Positions 1 to 11,910 of a stretch of 64,000 nucleotides of DNA are shown here, piece by piece. Positions within the stretch are counted from its first letter, which is position 1; every line of letters starts with the position of its first letter. The notes below the pieces were generated by a model that ran no database searches, was not told the origin of the DNA, and saw nothing but the letters and a program-made list of their open reading frames with translations. The translations under genes and the position numbers were made by a program. This stretch comes from Stercorarius parasiticus (Eukaryota; Chordata; Aves; Charadriiformes; Stercorariidae), in the NCBI GenBank assembly GCA_013396915.1, contig VWZL01002842.1:62001-126000 (forward strand), in the 5' to 3' direction.

Positions 1-3000
1 AAATAAACAAAAGCTCATGTGCCCATAATCCTGGCAGCTGCCAAAACACCTCACTCACAGCTAGCGGTTAGAAACAGCCTGCCTGCCACCTGGAATGCAG
101 CTGTCTCCTCTTAGATCCAACAAGATTTCTCCTCAGCACCTTTTTAGCAAAGCCCGATCTTGTACTCATCCATCATCTCTGATCTCTTGTGGCACTTGCT
201 CCCAGAGGTTTGACCAGCCCTGAACTCCTGCTTGCTAGACACTTTGCTGGATTGCCTGCCACGTACCAAAGGTGGGAATTTACTGTGGCATATTGTCAGA
301 CCTTCCCCTCATTCTGTGGAGGCAGCAGTTTAACTCCGTGGAAGAAATGATGGCGTGCACAGCATGTCTGCCACCAGTGCTGACTTTCCTGGCCTCAGTC
401 CCTGACACCATAGGTCTTCAGTCCCAGTGACAAGCCCTGTAGCAGCTCACGTGCCCCCATCAGTGGCTTCATCCTGATGTTTTCCAAGAGTTTTTGCTCA
501 GCCTGCCCTGAGATGCAGCGCCTATGGAGGGGCTGGGGGAGCCACTCCTTTTCAGTGGGCCCAGCGCATGGCCACCTCAGGTGGTGAAGATGCGCATGTG
601 TGGGAGATTACTGACCCAAAGGCTAAGGGCTACTGACTTTGACTCAGGACTGCTTTTACACTTCTTTCCAAGCCACTTCTTGGTGTCTGGGGTGCATTGG
701 CGGGATGTAAGGTTTTAGGACTAGCACTTTTGTTCTGATTTCTTTAGCTTTTTCAGATAGATCTTTTTGTTTCTCTTTTCTGCATTATAGTAGCACATGC
801 TAGCTAGCTCAGGGGTGTGTATTGGCTTCAGATGTGCGTGTACTAGGAAGGATAGATGGGCATTCTTGTAACCCGATGGGTTCTCTTCATATCCAGTAGT
901 CTTTGCTGTTTGCGTAAGCCAGAACTTCTCTACTATGTAACCTTAATGAGCATTTGTCCTAAATACGATCAGAGACTAAGTCTTCTAGCTGGTATTGAAG
1001 CAGCACTTCTTCTTCATTGTTCTACACAGTGATCTTGAATCTGTACACATCTTTTGATCACCTATGAAGTTTCATACCCCTCCTAGGCTTCCAGGTACAC
1101 TTTGATAATTTTTAATAGGTGAAGTAGTGTTTCTTCTTATGTTTCTCAGATAATCTACAAAGATGGTCATAGGTTCAATGGGACACTTCTCCTGGCCTAT
1201 GCCTAACTCTTCTCTCATGCAGGCTACACTCCTTTTAATGATTTCTGTTGCAATTCAAATAAAATAAAAACAAATTCCAAAGAAAACATAAACCTTCATA
1301 TTTACTGATTATTATATTTTTATTTTTAAAACTTTCCTAAGTCACCTATTCATACATTCCTTCAAGTATTTCCATTAGGAAATACCCACCCCAATACTCC
1401 AGCTTCAGTACTTGGGGCAGGACACAAACTGTTGCCCATGGGGGACCTTTGCCTTGCTACATGAACTCATTCAGAACCACAGACCAAGAAAGATGAGGTA
1501 GACTCATGGCCAGGGACTAAAACTGTACAGCGTTGAACAAAAAGAACAACTTGATTCAAGGTGTTGTATAGTATTTTTATTTCTTCTTGTATATCTATGT
1601 CAGTAAACACGTGAGACTCAATGGCAACCCACACAGCTGACTCACTGGCCTCATTTAGTATTGAGACATATTGCAAGCAGGTGTTGGTGTTCAAAACTTT
1701 TGTCCACATGCAGCAATACATGGTTTGGTTAGACTATTTAATGGCAGCTGTACTTCAAAAATCACATTGAAAAATCTTGTTTGTGTGTGTAAGTTTTGTT
1801 GCCTTTTACTTTCACATAAATTAACCTACTATTTTAGTAGGAAGAAATGAAAATCAATCTAGTGGGGTTTTTAAAGTTTCTTCTGAAACTACTGATAGTG
1901 GTAATTTGGCTGCACAAGAAGGAAAAGGAATAAAATATGTAAACTGACAATTCAAGTGAGAGTTTTTGATTCTCACAGCATTGGCAAGAATATATTGCTT
2001 TATGCTTGTAGATCCCTGCAGATTGTGTAGGTCTTTTTCTTTGTTTACTAGATAGGCAAAGCTGAAAGCTATATTCATTTTCTGAACAGATGGATTTCTT
2101 CCAGGTTCAGCAGGAAACTTTCTTATCTTGGAAAGCCTTTACCAATTTCAAGAGCTGTTCATATTGCTAAAGTAGGAATCTTTCTTCAAGTGACTAAAAT
2201 GGCAATATTCTGTTTGTTATTAAGGAAATGAATGTGATTTATATTGACATTTTTGTATTTGCTACATTTCTATGTTGTAAAAGTACAAACATTTTAACTG
2301 ACAAAATAGCTGTAGCTATTTGTTTTTTCTGTATAAAATATAAATCTATAGACACGTTTTCACCACAGAAGCCTTCTCTTCTCAGCCGGTGATTTTTCTA
2401 GATAAAAAAGCAGGACAAACAAGAGTAAGTGCTTCCTAAGGAGGGGCAATTGCACCAGGAGCAGCATATCAACACCTCCACCTCAGACCTAGCTGTTTAA
2501 ACGTATTTGAGCTAGACAGAATCCTTAGTAGAGCTGTGCAACAGCCAAAATAGTTGTTCAGGCAGGCAGAAGTGAGGGACAGAAAAGGGAGCTAAAAAAA
2601 CTCTGAATGTCATTGCTGTGGATTTCCCTGCAGTGATGGGTCTTGTGACTCTTGTGACAAATATTAGCATTCTAAAATATTTGTGAAGACCCACTTCTGT
2701 AACGCTCTCACACCCATCTCTACCTCATTTTTTCTCCTTTTCCCAGCATCCAAAATACACTGACAAATTGCAGAGTTAATAGTGCTTTCTGGATAGCTGA
2801 TGAGCCTTCCTTAGAACACTTGCAAATCTATTCATGAATTCCTTACCCATGATTCATGGAAGTAAACTCCTGCTCAAAATCTGAATACTTTATTCATAAA
2901 TAAAATGATATGAGATGGAGAGAAAATTTGTTTTGGTTTATTAAAACTCCAGGTGGCACAGTGTAGCCGTCTACAAATACATTTCATAAGTTTGTCACAC

Positions 3001-3594
3001 AGCATAATGTGCGCTGTACGCATGAGAGAAAGATTGTTATTCTAAAAACAGCATGTGTTAATTCAGTGTGGATTTTCTGGTGGGAAGCACAGGGGTTTTA
3101 TTATTGTTATGGAAACCTGGAGCCTCTTCATCCAGCCGTAGGCCTAACTAGACTTGTCCTTGCTTCGGCTGCACCTAGACTACACCAGGATCATATCTGA
3201 GTTAAGTGCCATGGTGTCTCACATCCCATATAGCTCTTTATCGGAAGAGGATGATTGCACTCAAACTGCTACCAGGAGCATCTAACTTGAGCTTTCCCTG
3301 TGTCCAGGCATTCCTGAAGGACAGGTTGTTTCATGGACCAAAACTATGGCGGGGAAGAGATCAATAATTAGCAGAAGATCTATCAATAATTTATAATTTG
3401 CGAGCAATTAAAGATCTACCAGTAAATAATGACGACTATGGAAAGTCCCACCTCCATACGCAAACCCATGCACTGGTTCTGCTCTCTGCACTGGTGCACT
3501 TGCACTGAGAAGGTGGGGCTGCAGGTCTGTAGGAGCATGCTGGCTGCTCTGAAATGACCAGGAACTACAGCAAGTTCCAACACAACTGGCAGGC
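1..3594. other. Unassigned non-coding DNA
   Basis: No gene or recognisable repeat was found. The first 700 bases are visibly richer in G and C than the AT-rich DNA that follows, and hold a 64-codon open frame (524-718, plus) without a recognisable motif. The other open frames, such as 1467-1721 and 1854-2078 on the minus strand, are short and resemble no family I know. The stretch 2386-2424 is bounded by an acceptor-like CTTCTCTTCTCAG and a donor-like GTAAGT, but 39 bases is too short to mean much. Confidence 0.5.
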
Positions 3595-4078
3595 CATAGA
3601 ATGATAGAACAGAATCATAGAACCATTTTGATTGGAAGAGACCTTTAAGATCACCAAGTCCAACTGTTAACCTAACACTGCCAAGTTACCACTAAACCAT
3701 GTCCCTGAGTGCCACATCTACATGTCTTATAAATACCTACAGGGATGGCAACTCATCCACTTCCCTGGACAGCCTGTTGCAATGCTTGATAAACCTTTCA
3801 GTGAAGAAGTTTTTCCTAATATCCAGTCTAACCCTCCCCTGGTGCAACTTACGGCCATTTCCTCTTGTTCTATCATGTGTTACCTGGGAGAAGAGACCAA
3901 CCCCCACCTTGCTACGACCTCCTTTCAGGTAGTTGTAGAGAGCGATAAGGTCTCCCCTTAACCTCCTTTTCTCCAGGCTAAACAATCCCAGCTCCCTCAG
4001 CCACTCCTCATAAGACTTGTGCTCTAGACCCCTCACCAACTTCGTTGCCCTCCTGTGTGCCCCCAGCACCTCCACGGC
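3595..4078 (-). repeat. CR1 LINE fragment, 5'-truncated, keeps 3' tail
   Basis: On the minus strand this is the 3' part of a CR1 non-LTR retrotransposon. The tail lies at the low-coordinate end, where imperfect copies of the reverse-complemented octamer unit (CATAGAATGATAGAA) appear. Next to it is the reverse complement of the CR1 3' block (GGAAGAGACCTTTAAGATCA). Reading inwards on the minus strand, a 112-codon frame (4075 to 3737) encodes the familiar end of the CR1 polymerase, with the segments [32 protein letters not shown] and [13 protein letters not shown]. The full element is several kilobases, so only the end of ORF2 and the short 3' UTR remain. It shares a 'CTAACACTGCCAAG...ACCACTAAACCATGTCC' block with the copies at 26.1 kb and 39.5 kb, so these are probably one subfamily, perhaps CR1-J-like. 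Confidence 0.93.
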
Positions 4079-7000
4079 TGAGCTGATGCAGCTTGCCAGG
4101 GGCTGGTAGGTCAGGTGCTCCCTGGGGAATCCCGAGAGCCCTGTTTGCCCATGCCCTTAAGAGATAAAAGCAATGCTCAGTTGGTGATGTTACACCAGTG
4201 TCTGTTGTTTTTTGCTGCCTAAATAGCATACAACAGGGAGGATCTGAATAACTTCTTTGGCACAATAATATTTTCTAATAATAGCGTTGTTTTAGCTGTG
4301 ATAATATAAACACAACTGCAAGAAAGGCTGTGGGGGGAATATCTATTATTATGCCAGCTGCTACAGTTGAAAAAGTGTAGCTGGAATGCAGAAGCTGCCC
4401 TCGTTCAGTGGCTTCTAATTATTTCACAGAACCCTAGTGAATCTGGACATGCAAACAATGTCACTTGTCCATTATGTTAATTTCATGTTATTATAACTAA
4501 TGCACAAGGGAAAATGCTCAAATTTTTTTCACACCAAAAAATAGTCTTTTAAATCATATTCTCTGGTTTGAATATCCTCCTGAAACACCCTCCTTCCCAA
4601 AATAAACAAAGCAGAAAACACCTGTCTTGAAATAAAACCAATATGAGTAATCCCAGATTAAAATGCTTCACTGTTGTTTGTTTTGAAAAAGGTTGAAGGG
4701 GCTGGTAACCAAAAGCAATACTGAAAATGGAAAAAGATCTTGCAATTACCAAATAAAATATCTTTTTCAGGCCCTTTTCGTGTTGGGGTTTTTTTCACAC
4801 TGTTTTAATACTGTGCTCACTTTAACTCTGCTCTTGACCCATTGTGTCTTTTAAAACCATGTTGTGTTTTGCATCTCATGTGTGACATTCAGCACTATGT
4901 GAACATTTCCCAACTTCCCAAAGCAATTTCCACTTTAAGCATATTTCATGAACATTAATGTTATTTTACAAAACAACTTTAATGTTTTGTCTTTGATTTT
5001 CCAGGCAAGTTTTCTTTCTCTTGCAGTTTTTTTTTCTCTGCCTCTTTTAAGCTCGAATGGAGTATCTCCCTGGCATTTTTTTTTTTTTTAATTTGAGAAT
5101 TAATAGGTTGGCAAAAGGATCAGAAGCACTCATTTTATACATTTTCTAAAAAGCTTACTCCTTTGTGGTGCTGATTTACTAATTAATCTGGGATTGTTCT
5201 CTACTTTTTTGGAAGCTCATTTGAGGTGTACTAAGAAACAAACAATATTAGTGCAAGTAAAATGGGTCACCAAACCATTGCAAATTCTTCCATTTGGGCT
5301 TAATCTGTTGCGAGTTGAATAATTCTTGTGATCTGCTGAGTAACTTCATTTTCCACTGCATCCAAAAGGAACTGAAGATGCTCCACATTATGCTTGGCCA
5401 ATCATTTCTTTGTGAGTCTCTGCCACTCCCACTGAACAGCATTAATGACATTCTGGCTAGGGATTTGAACTTATATTTGCCAACTATTTTCTACTAATAA
5501 CACGTATCTAGGCTATTTGTAACTTCTTAAGCATCTATTTAGAACAGAAAGGAAGAGCTAAGTTCCTAAGTTCAGCAGCCTAAGATGATTCATGTACTTC
5601 CTGAATATAAATCAGTGCTTCGGATAAGAGAGGGCGGGCTTCAACGCACACTGTCAGTCAGACAATGAAACAAAGCAGATGTCCAATGACATTTTGCATT
5701 TAGCCTGATAGTTTGTGGTAGCTAACTTGCTTTTAGCAAAATAAAATTCATAAATGGAATTTAAAAAAGGAAATAAACAAAAGAGTATCCCTGTGCATAC
5801 ATATGCATTTATTCATTGGTTTGTGTAGATTATATAAAATAAATCTTTCCGAGGATATGAGCCAGGGAACTCATTTTCCTTTTCTATTTGTCCAGCCTCG
5901 TTGTTTCGAAAAACAGTGGCATTACACATTATTAAATACTTTTCAGACACTTATGTGTCTGAGTGTATTCACATATGATCAAAATATAGTAATATAGTGA
6001 GATTGATTCAGGAAATATACATTCAGGTAAATTCTTCCAGCAGTGTTCAAGAAGATACAGTTTCATCAAAATCTCTACTACAAATATTGTATAAACTATT
6101 GTGACTTTCATATCTGGGATTAATGTACCTGAAAATGTTATACTTTAGAATGAATCAGCTTCTGTTAAAAGACATTTGCAGTGAAAAAATATAACATAAA
6201 TCCATCATAGATGCTTATTTTTCTCCTATTACGTAACAATATAAAAATCCCATATTTTTATTTGCAGTTTTTTAATTTTTAATGCTAAGACAAATAGGGA
6301 TACAAATACTAATACTAACGCAAGTAAAATAGGAACAAGTAATATGTATGTGAATATACTATTATGCATGTTAATTGTATTCTTATTATTCATGTACTGA
6401 CACATTATCCAGACAGATTATAGAAATCTCCTTGAAATGGCTCAAACAAGATGTGATATACTTCCAGTATTTTTTTGGCATATGGGGTAACATCTACAAA
6501 GAAAATCCCTGACAACCTAATAAGCATAGTCCTCCCTCATAGATATAGCTTAGGTCTGGGAACATAAAGGTCTTTCCTCATCATGTTAAGATAAATCAGA
6601 AGAAAACCCAATCGAGCAGTTACTAGTGCATTCATACCACTTCACTATAGGGATTTCACTTAGGCATGAGTGCATTTTGTTTCTCCATTGCCTATCTAAG
6701 AACCTAATGTGACTGCAATCCTGAATTTTTTTTTACAGCATCCTAATTTGCTCTGGTGAGGTCTTTACTGCTTCCCATTAGCTATAAACAGAGCTGTGGG
6801 TAACTACATTCCTGCCTTAGCAATCTATGTTAGGTGCCACAAGCAGGTGGAATAAATCAGATCAAAATAGTCAAGAACAGGAAACAGGTAGCGTGTGCTG
6901 AGATTTCTGAGAATATGACATATATAAAGCACTTAAGCATCACTTTTTGGGAGCACCAAAAGCAGGCAAGCAGATTAGTCTGTGGGGTCATACAAAATTT

Positions 7001-8384
7001 TGGCAAATGCCAGAGAACAAGGCAGAGACTGGAGCAGTAGGATGAGAGTGTCACAGGAGTGAATTGGTCCAGTGAATACTGCAGTGCCAGAGCAAGTATT
7101 AAAATGGTAGAACTGACGTCAATATGTGAGCAAGAAAAGCAAATAACAAAATGCTGCAGAACGTGTCTGAACACCCAAGGAAGTGTTTAGTATGATTACT
7201 TTTAGTTAATTTTGAAGTGGGCAGAAGTTACAAATTCTGAGAGGACACACAGCCCGCATTGAAAGAAGCCCATGAGCAGTGCAGCAGCACAATCTGCAAC
7301 AGAGGACTCCTTCACAACTGCAGTCAGGAAGGAGCTGGAGGGAACTTTCAGAGAAGATGCCAGCAGTGACTGGCAAGCGATTGCATGCTCTAACCTTTCA
7401 GTGCTGTCCTCAGTGGTCAGTCGATGTAAATATCAAAGGCAGATCTTCAAGTCCCACGTTAAGGAAATAATACCTAGGACTGAGCTTCCTACACAAGTGG
7501 TATGTTTACAGAAATGGTATTTTATCAGTACAATTTGAAGACTGTATCATGTAAATCAATTAGGCAAACAGAACTGCTTGCAATATAACATATCTACTTC
7601 AACATCACATTTTCTTTGTGAATTACCAGCTCCAGGATACAATGTATAATTAAGAGGGCTATGACTGGATTCACTTTCAGACTGGGAAGAGTTAACTCCT
7701 TCTGTTGACTTTAGGCATGATTTCTTGGTTCATTTTCCTAGTATTGATTGGGTTGGTATTTGTTTTTTGTACTTTCAGAAATTTTGCTGTTTGCATTAAA
7801 GCAAGCAATATTTTTGCCCTCCCTGCATCGCCTACCCTCCCCCACCCCCACTCGCAGCAAGAGGCTAATTAAGAAAGCACTGTTTACAGGGAACGTAGGT
7901 ATAAATCTGCCTTTAGGGAAGTATCCTCAGGAAAACAAGTAGAATACATAAAAGTGTTCTACCATCAAATAAATGAGTCACCACTAAAAATAAGCTGTTT
8001 AACATTTTTTTTAGAAGTTCTGAATCCACTCTTTCCTGCTGCCAACCTCTATTTCAAATATGAACATTGGAAACAGAAATGTTTTGCAAGTGTTGACTTT
8101 CCCCTAATCACGTTCATTTAACTGATACTGAGACGTGTGCTGTCATTAGCAGGAATCGTGCCCCAAAGCTGCCCTTTCTGCTTTCTCCGGAAGCTTCGGG
8201 TATCAGATGTTTTAGCACTGTGCGCTGCCTAAAGAGTTGATCTCAGTTTCCTATTGGCGTGGTCCTTTGCTTTTGCTGCTGCTGCCAAGGGCAATATGCG
8301 AGCATCTTGATGGATGTCTTGGAGGACTGGAAGGACCAGGGGCCCAGGCTGAGCTTAAAGGAGTCCCTTGGCTATGGACTGTTG
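4079..8384. other. Unassigned AT-rich non-coding DNA
   Basis: No gene was recognised. The open frames are short. A few reach 80-105 codons, for example 6857-7174 minus and 7272-7538 plus, without known motifs. There are only short T runs (near 5080-5092 and 6727-6734) and no clear mobile element. The segment 4079-4160, next to the CR1 copy, is richer in G and C and may be unrecognised flanking sequence or the remains of an older insertion. Confidence 0.5.
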
Positions 8385-8448
8385 TTGTGGTTGGACTTGA
8401 TTATATTAAAGGTCTTTTCCAACCAAAATGATCCTATGATTCTATGAC
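8385..8448 (+). repeat. CR1 3'-end fragment
   Basis: Only the last ~60 bases of a CR1 element are clear. The 3' block TTGGACTTGATTATATTAAA is followed by GGTCTTTTCCAACCAAAATG and the tail ATCCTATGATTCTATGAC. The wording 'GGTCTTTTCCAACCAAAATG' is the same as in the 39.5-40.6 kb copy, which suggests one subfamily. Upstream bases from about 8300 (GGAGGACTGGAAGGACCAGG...) may belong to the same insertion, but I could not match them. Confidence 0.85.
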
Positions 8449-11255
8449 AGAAGTCTCAGGGAAGGCTTGGTGTCCTCAGGGACCCTTGGTGTCCTCTTTC
8501 CCTACCATGAACATCCTCGGTCTTCAATCAGCTTTCCATCCTGGCCAAACACTTCTCAAAAACTGCCTGTTTCCTTTCATCCACCCTTTGTCATTGCTCA
8601 CTCCCTTCAACTCTATGCCTAGTCTGCCACCACAGATTTGTACTTTGTTTCTAAGAAGAGGGGAAGAAAGCTTGTTTTTCCTTCAAGTTGGGGAAAGTAA
8701 AACTCAACTTTGTCTCACAGTGCTGAAAGCAGCTTTGTGCTGGCTTTGAAATTAAAAGTAATTGGTCTGCATCTTGAGTAATCACTTCAAGATTTAGTTT
8801 AAAATAAACAGTTTTAAGCAGACAAGACACAAGAATAGAGGATAAAAGGTTAGAAGAAAGGATAATTCATCTTGATTGAACAAAACATCTATAATTTTTA
8901 AATAACTTGAGTAGAGAGGTTAAAGCTCTTTCTTGGCTGTTTCAGATGCCATTTGACTGTTAAATAATAAATACAAGTTTCAGGGATATAAAATTTTCCA
9001 AAGAATCATTTGTTATTTAAAAAGATATAAGCAAGCTTTCCTGAAACATCAGGGTAAAACTCTTCACATTCTGAACAGTTTCCTGGAGCAAAAATACTAT
9101 GTCACTGAAGGAAAATCTCAGCTTCCAAAATATATCTGTGGTCTCACTTTTACAATATCCAGGTTTAATGGTCTTAGATTAAATTAATGATTTCGTACAA
9201 TCTGACCTAACAGTTCTTTCAAAGGTTCTGCTAGTGTAGAAAGGATATCCTGGGACTGAAATCCGAAGAAATCAATAAAGAAATGACAAATAATTTCAAA
9301 GGGGCAAACACTTCCTCTTAGGAGTCAGTCTTTTTGGAAAGTTTTATGGCTTATTTTGTGGGAACAAGTATTGATTCCTTAGACAGTGCTAACCCACAGA
9401 GTTCTCTGTTATCTCAAAAATGTTCTATGATTTTAAGAGACACATGAAAAAAACCTCAAAATTCTAGTAGAGTAGGAAAACTAGCAGTACAATAATAATG
9501 CTGGCTTAGGTGTCAGTAAATATAGACCGATTCAGCTAAACTGAATTAGCAGCTGTGAACTTTTCTGGAATTATTCTGTGCCTACACTTGCATAATTGGG
9601 AGCAGGAATCAAACCTCAGTTGTGCAGCATCCTGAGTATTAGCAACACTTGAGACTACCTACCTGGCATCTTTCTGATGCATCTGCCTACAAGAATGTTA
9701 CATCTGTTTTTTAAAAGGAACTAGGGGTGAGACTTACACTATATCTATTGTTCTGTCCTTCCCACCTTTCCATGAGTGAGGAAGCTTTTCCATGGTGTTA
9801 AGCCAGTTTATCTCTGACATCTCATTGCCAATAATCCAAAGTCCTTGCACTTCAAAGGTTTACTTTGCTAAGTAACCTTCTTCAGTGTTGAGGTATATAT
9901 GGAAATCTAACAGTTTTTTTTCTTATAAAAAATCTTTTTTTTCTTATAAAAAGTTTTTTATTACTAGATATGGTTTTTTTCCTATTCAATTACAACACCT
10001 ATTAGCTTTTTCAGTCTTTCCTCATTAACCGTCACCTGCAAACTCTTCACTTTATTGTTCTTCCTTAGGTCCTTATCAGATATTGTTTCGAAACAGTTTC
10101 TTTCCTGTGAGCTTAAAATGATGTGGGTGAATATAGTATAACTCCAGTGGTAGACAGCTTCTGGAGGGATAACAGGGTACTGCTGTATTTCTGTATTTGC
10201 ATCTGTGGTTTATGTGCATACCATATTAAGCATGTCTTTAAACAGAAATGAGTTAACAATTCAGATTTTGCAAGAGATTCTCTTAAAAAGGGATAATTCC
10301 ATACTGTCTAAAGCAACTTCAATTGGATAATTAAAGCATTAAACGGTTAGGGTGAGATCCACAAAGAAAAGCTGGATCTGTGACATTGGTAAGAGATTCA
10401 CCTCACCTGCCTTCAGTCTTCTAACATTAGTAACCTCAGTCTACACCTCTGTAATCAATAACCATTGATTACAGAAAAAATTGAGATGGATCTACAGCGT
10501 GATTCATGCCACTTACCTAATGTGTCATCTAGGGATGCTTCCTTGTTTACTTGTCTGTCCTGGGTTATGCTCATGGCTCATACTTAAATGTGTAATATTC
10601 ATCCAGCTGAAAGTGAGCTGGGGACTGTTCTAAATATCAGGCCTTTTAGCATCTGGCTGCTCTTGGGCCCATTTTAGGCACCAGGGTTCCTAATAAAAGG
10701 AATGGGAGAAATTATGCCTTTTCTAGTAGACTTGCAGCATCTAGGTTGCTGCAAGATGAACTACAAATGACAGTAGCAAGAACAACGAGGAGAGGGATGT
10801 ATTTCCTAATACCGGCACCAGAACTTGAGTCACGTCTGTGTTTAATTCCAAAAGCTTCCACCCTTTCAGCTGTTTTGGGGCTTCTGTTTAAAAGATGGAC
10901 AATGGCAAGGTTCTAAAAGCATTAGTCCTTTTATACACTAACCTAGATGGATGAGCACTGAATGGGAGTCCAGGAGACCAATACTTCTTCTACCTTTGGG
11001 AGTCAAAAAGGCACACCCACAAAGTTTTTTAGCACTTGTCTGCTGAAGCTATATAAGAATTCACAGAAGGAAGTGGCTCAGAGGAGCAGATGGAGAGGTG
11101 AAGGATTAGCAGTAAGGACAATAAGCTACTGTAGGAACACTTCTGTTCTCCCATTGTAATATTAGCATTTTTATTCAATGGTTACTGGAAACAGAGTCTG
11201 GGTTATATGATCTTTTTCCCACATGTAACTGACACTGGAACCAAGGAAAATATTG
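8449..11255. other. Unassigned AT-rich non-coding DNA with a small tandem repeat
   Basis: No gene was recognised. The longest frame (8444-8749, plus, 101 codons) begins in the CR1 tail and shows no known motif. At 9914-9952 a 20-base unit of eight T followed by CTTATAAAAA is repeated twice. Nothing else stands out. Confidence 0.5.
9914..9952. repeat. Two-copy 20-bp tandem repeat (T8-CTTATAAAAA)
   Basis: The unit TTTTTTTTCTTATAAAAA occurs at 9914-9932 and again at 9935-9952, with a spacing of 20-21 bases. It is probably a slippage duplication in AT-rich DNA. No function is implied. Confidence 0.7.
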
Positions 11256-11357
11256 TGGGCAGTTGGACTATATGAGCTTTGTAGGTCAATTCCAAATGAA
11301 ATAGGCTATTCTATTCTATTCTATTCTGTTCTGTTCCTTTCTGTTCCGTTCAGTTCT
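11256..11357 (+). repeat. CR1-like 3' end with (ATTCT)n tail
   Basis: The bases AGTTGGACTATATGAGCTTT then GTAGGTCAATTCCAAATGAA line up with the CR1 3' block (TTGGACTAGATGATCTTTAAAGGTCC..TTCCAACC) with several substitutions. The tail is a pentamer array, CTATT repeated and drifting into CTGTT and CCTTT, from about 11307 to 11357, in place of the usual 8-mer units. This may be an expanded tail microsatellite or a different CR1 subfamily. It faces the minus-strand CR1 that begins at 11411. Confidence 0.75.
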
Positions 11358-11410
11358 ATAAATGCTTATTTCTTGTTACATTCCTGGATCATGTCTATGA
11401 CATCATGTTT

Positions 11411-11910
11411 ATAGAACGATAGAATCAAATGGTTTGGGATGAAAGGAACCTATGAAGATCATCTAATCCAACCCCCCTGCCATGGGCAGGGACATCTTTC
11501 ACCAGATCAGGTTGCTCAAAGACTGACCTTGAAAGTTTCCAGGGATGGGGCATCCACAACTTCTCTGGGCAACCTGTTCCAACCTCTCACTGTAAAAAAT
11601 GTGATCCTTATGTCTAATTTAAATCTACACTCTTTCTGTTTAAAACCATTTCCTCTTATCCTGTCACTACAGGCTGTGGTAAAAAGTCTCTCTCCATCTT
11701 TCTTACAAGCCCCCTTGAAGTATTGAAATGTTGCAATAAGGTCTCCCCAGAGCCTTCTCTTCTCCAGGCTGAACAACCCCAACTGTCTCAGCCTTTCTCA
11801 TAGGAGAGGTGTTCCAGCCCGATGATCATTTTCATGGCCCTCCTCTAGACCCATTCTAAAAGGTCTATGTCTTTCTTGTACCGGGAATCCCAGGACCGGA
11901 TGCAGTAAGC
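11411..11910 (-). repeat. CR1 LINE fragment, 5'-truncated
   Basis: A CR1 element on the minus strand. Its 3' tail starts at 11411 (ATAGAACGATAGAATCAAAT), followed by reverse-complement 3' block sequence (AAGATCATCTAATCCAACCC). On the minus strand, 11782 to 11516 encodes an 88-codon piece of the polymerase C-terminus, with [32 protein letters not shown] and [19 protein letters not shown] recognisable. Similarity fades near the 'CCCAGGACCGGATGCAGTA' segment at about 11890-11910. The adenine-rich KKDGE region is diverged, so the copy is old. Confidence 0.92.

Noticed and set aside
2386..2424. A 39-base stretch open in frame between CTTCTCTTCTCAG and GTAAGT, resembling a microexon.
   Set aside because: A 13-codon open frame is expected by chance, no neighbouring exon was found, and the peptide is not recognised.
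7272..7538. An 88-codon plus-strand frame with a protein-like composition (MSSAAAQSATEDSFTTAVRK).
   Set aside because: No homologue is recognised, no splice sites or promoter context were found, and the length is within chance.
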